A stretch of DNA of 64,000 nt, taken from the NCBI RefSeq assembly GCF_013300825.1, contig NZ_JAAIMY010000008.1, positions 46,568 through 110,567 on the forward strand, written 5' to 3'. This DNA is from Blautia wexlerae. GTDB lineage: Bacteria > Bacillota > Clostridia > Lachnospirales > Lachnospiraceae. The translations under genes and the position numbers were made by a program. Under the pieces are notes generated by a model. The model ran no database searches. It saw only the letters and a program-made list of their open reading frames with translations, and was not told where the DNA came from. Positions 63,979-64,000 of the stretch are shown in pieces; the first letter of the stretch is position 1; the number at the start of each line of letters is the position of its first letter.

Positions 63979-64000
63979 TTTTGGCATGAATATGCCAAAA
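63979..64000. repeat. Hairpin at the right edge
   Basis: TTTTGGCAT-GAAT-ATGCCAAAA, a perfect 9-bp inverted repeat cut by the window end. Confidence 0.5.

Overview
The window reads as a stretch of a low-to-mid GC Firmicutes chromosome, most likely a Lachnospiraceae gut anaerobe (Blautia-like). Reasons: the rimP-nusA-rnpM-ylxQ-infB-rbfA-nrnA-truB-ribF-rpsO order, strong AGGAGG ribosome sites, several TTG starts, FabV, an anaerobic NrdG activase, DUF1292/DUF5662/DUF6062-type small proteins and a TAXI-type TRAP transporter. No phage, IS element, CRISPR array or rRNA is visible. Most of the window is housekeeping DNA with a few accessory loci.

Layout. 1-3.1 kb: polyphosphate metabolism (C-terminal part of ppx, then ppk1). 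3.3-3.5 kb: tRNA-Glu(CTC) and a promoter-to-terminator interval that could encode a small RNA. 3.8-8.0 kb: a type IIA topoisomerase pair that looks like topoisomerase IV (parE, parC). 8.0-16.9 kb: the translation/RNA superoperon. 17.0-19.9 kb: pnp behind a long structured leader, with nrdG only 6 nt behind. 20.0-22.9 kb: dut, fabV, a convergent DUF6062-like gene. 23-29.6 kb: beta-mannosidase, a Cys-rich DUF1292 protein, AP endonuclease, a GH13 homologue lacking key catalytic residues, DUF5662. 29.9-33.3 kb: putP, glf, an unrecognised gene. 33.4-39.5 kb: M16C protease, era, recO, glyQS. 39.8-45.6 kb: a six-gene cluster of an Nramp-related transporter, pxpB, pxpC, accB, accC and pxpA. 45.7-49.4 kb: cytidylate-kinase-like gene, then a TAXI-TRAP receptor and fused permease. 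49.5-52.5 kb: rfbA-rfbB-rfbD on the minus strand without rfbC. 52.8-60.4 kb: a MerR-methyltransferase fusion, DUF3825, acyltransferase 3, a membrane-anchored unknown, MATE exporter, a large secreted unknown. 60.9-64 kb: a PLP sulfur-amino-acid enzyme and a convergent NitT/TauT-type ABC transporter that runs off the right edge.

The most interesting system is the 39.8-45.6 kb cluster. PxpB and PxpC are relatives of the carboxyltransferase part of urea carboxylase. Here they sit directly beside a biotin carboxyl carrier protein, a biotin carboxylase and PxpA. This set would make a complete split biotin-dependent carboxylase plus hydrolase, possibly acting on 5-oxoproline imported by the Nramp-related carrier. 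The second is the GH13 pseudoenzyme at 27.1 kb. The third is a family of short intergenic repeats (near 17.0, 20.0, 20.75, 39.55, 55.1 and 60.5 kb).

Start sites were chosen by ribosome-site spacing and family fit. Promoters and terminators were read by eye, with no folding or database search.
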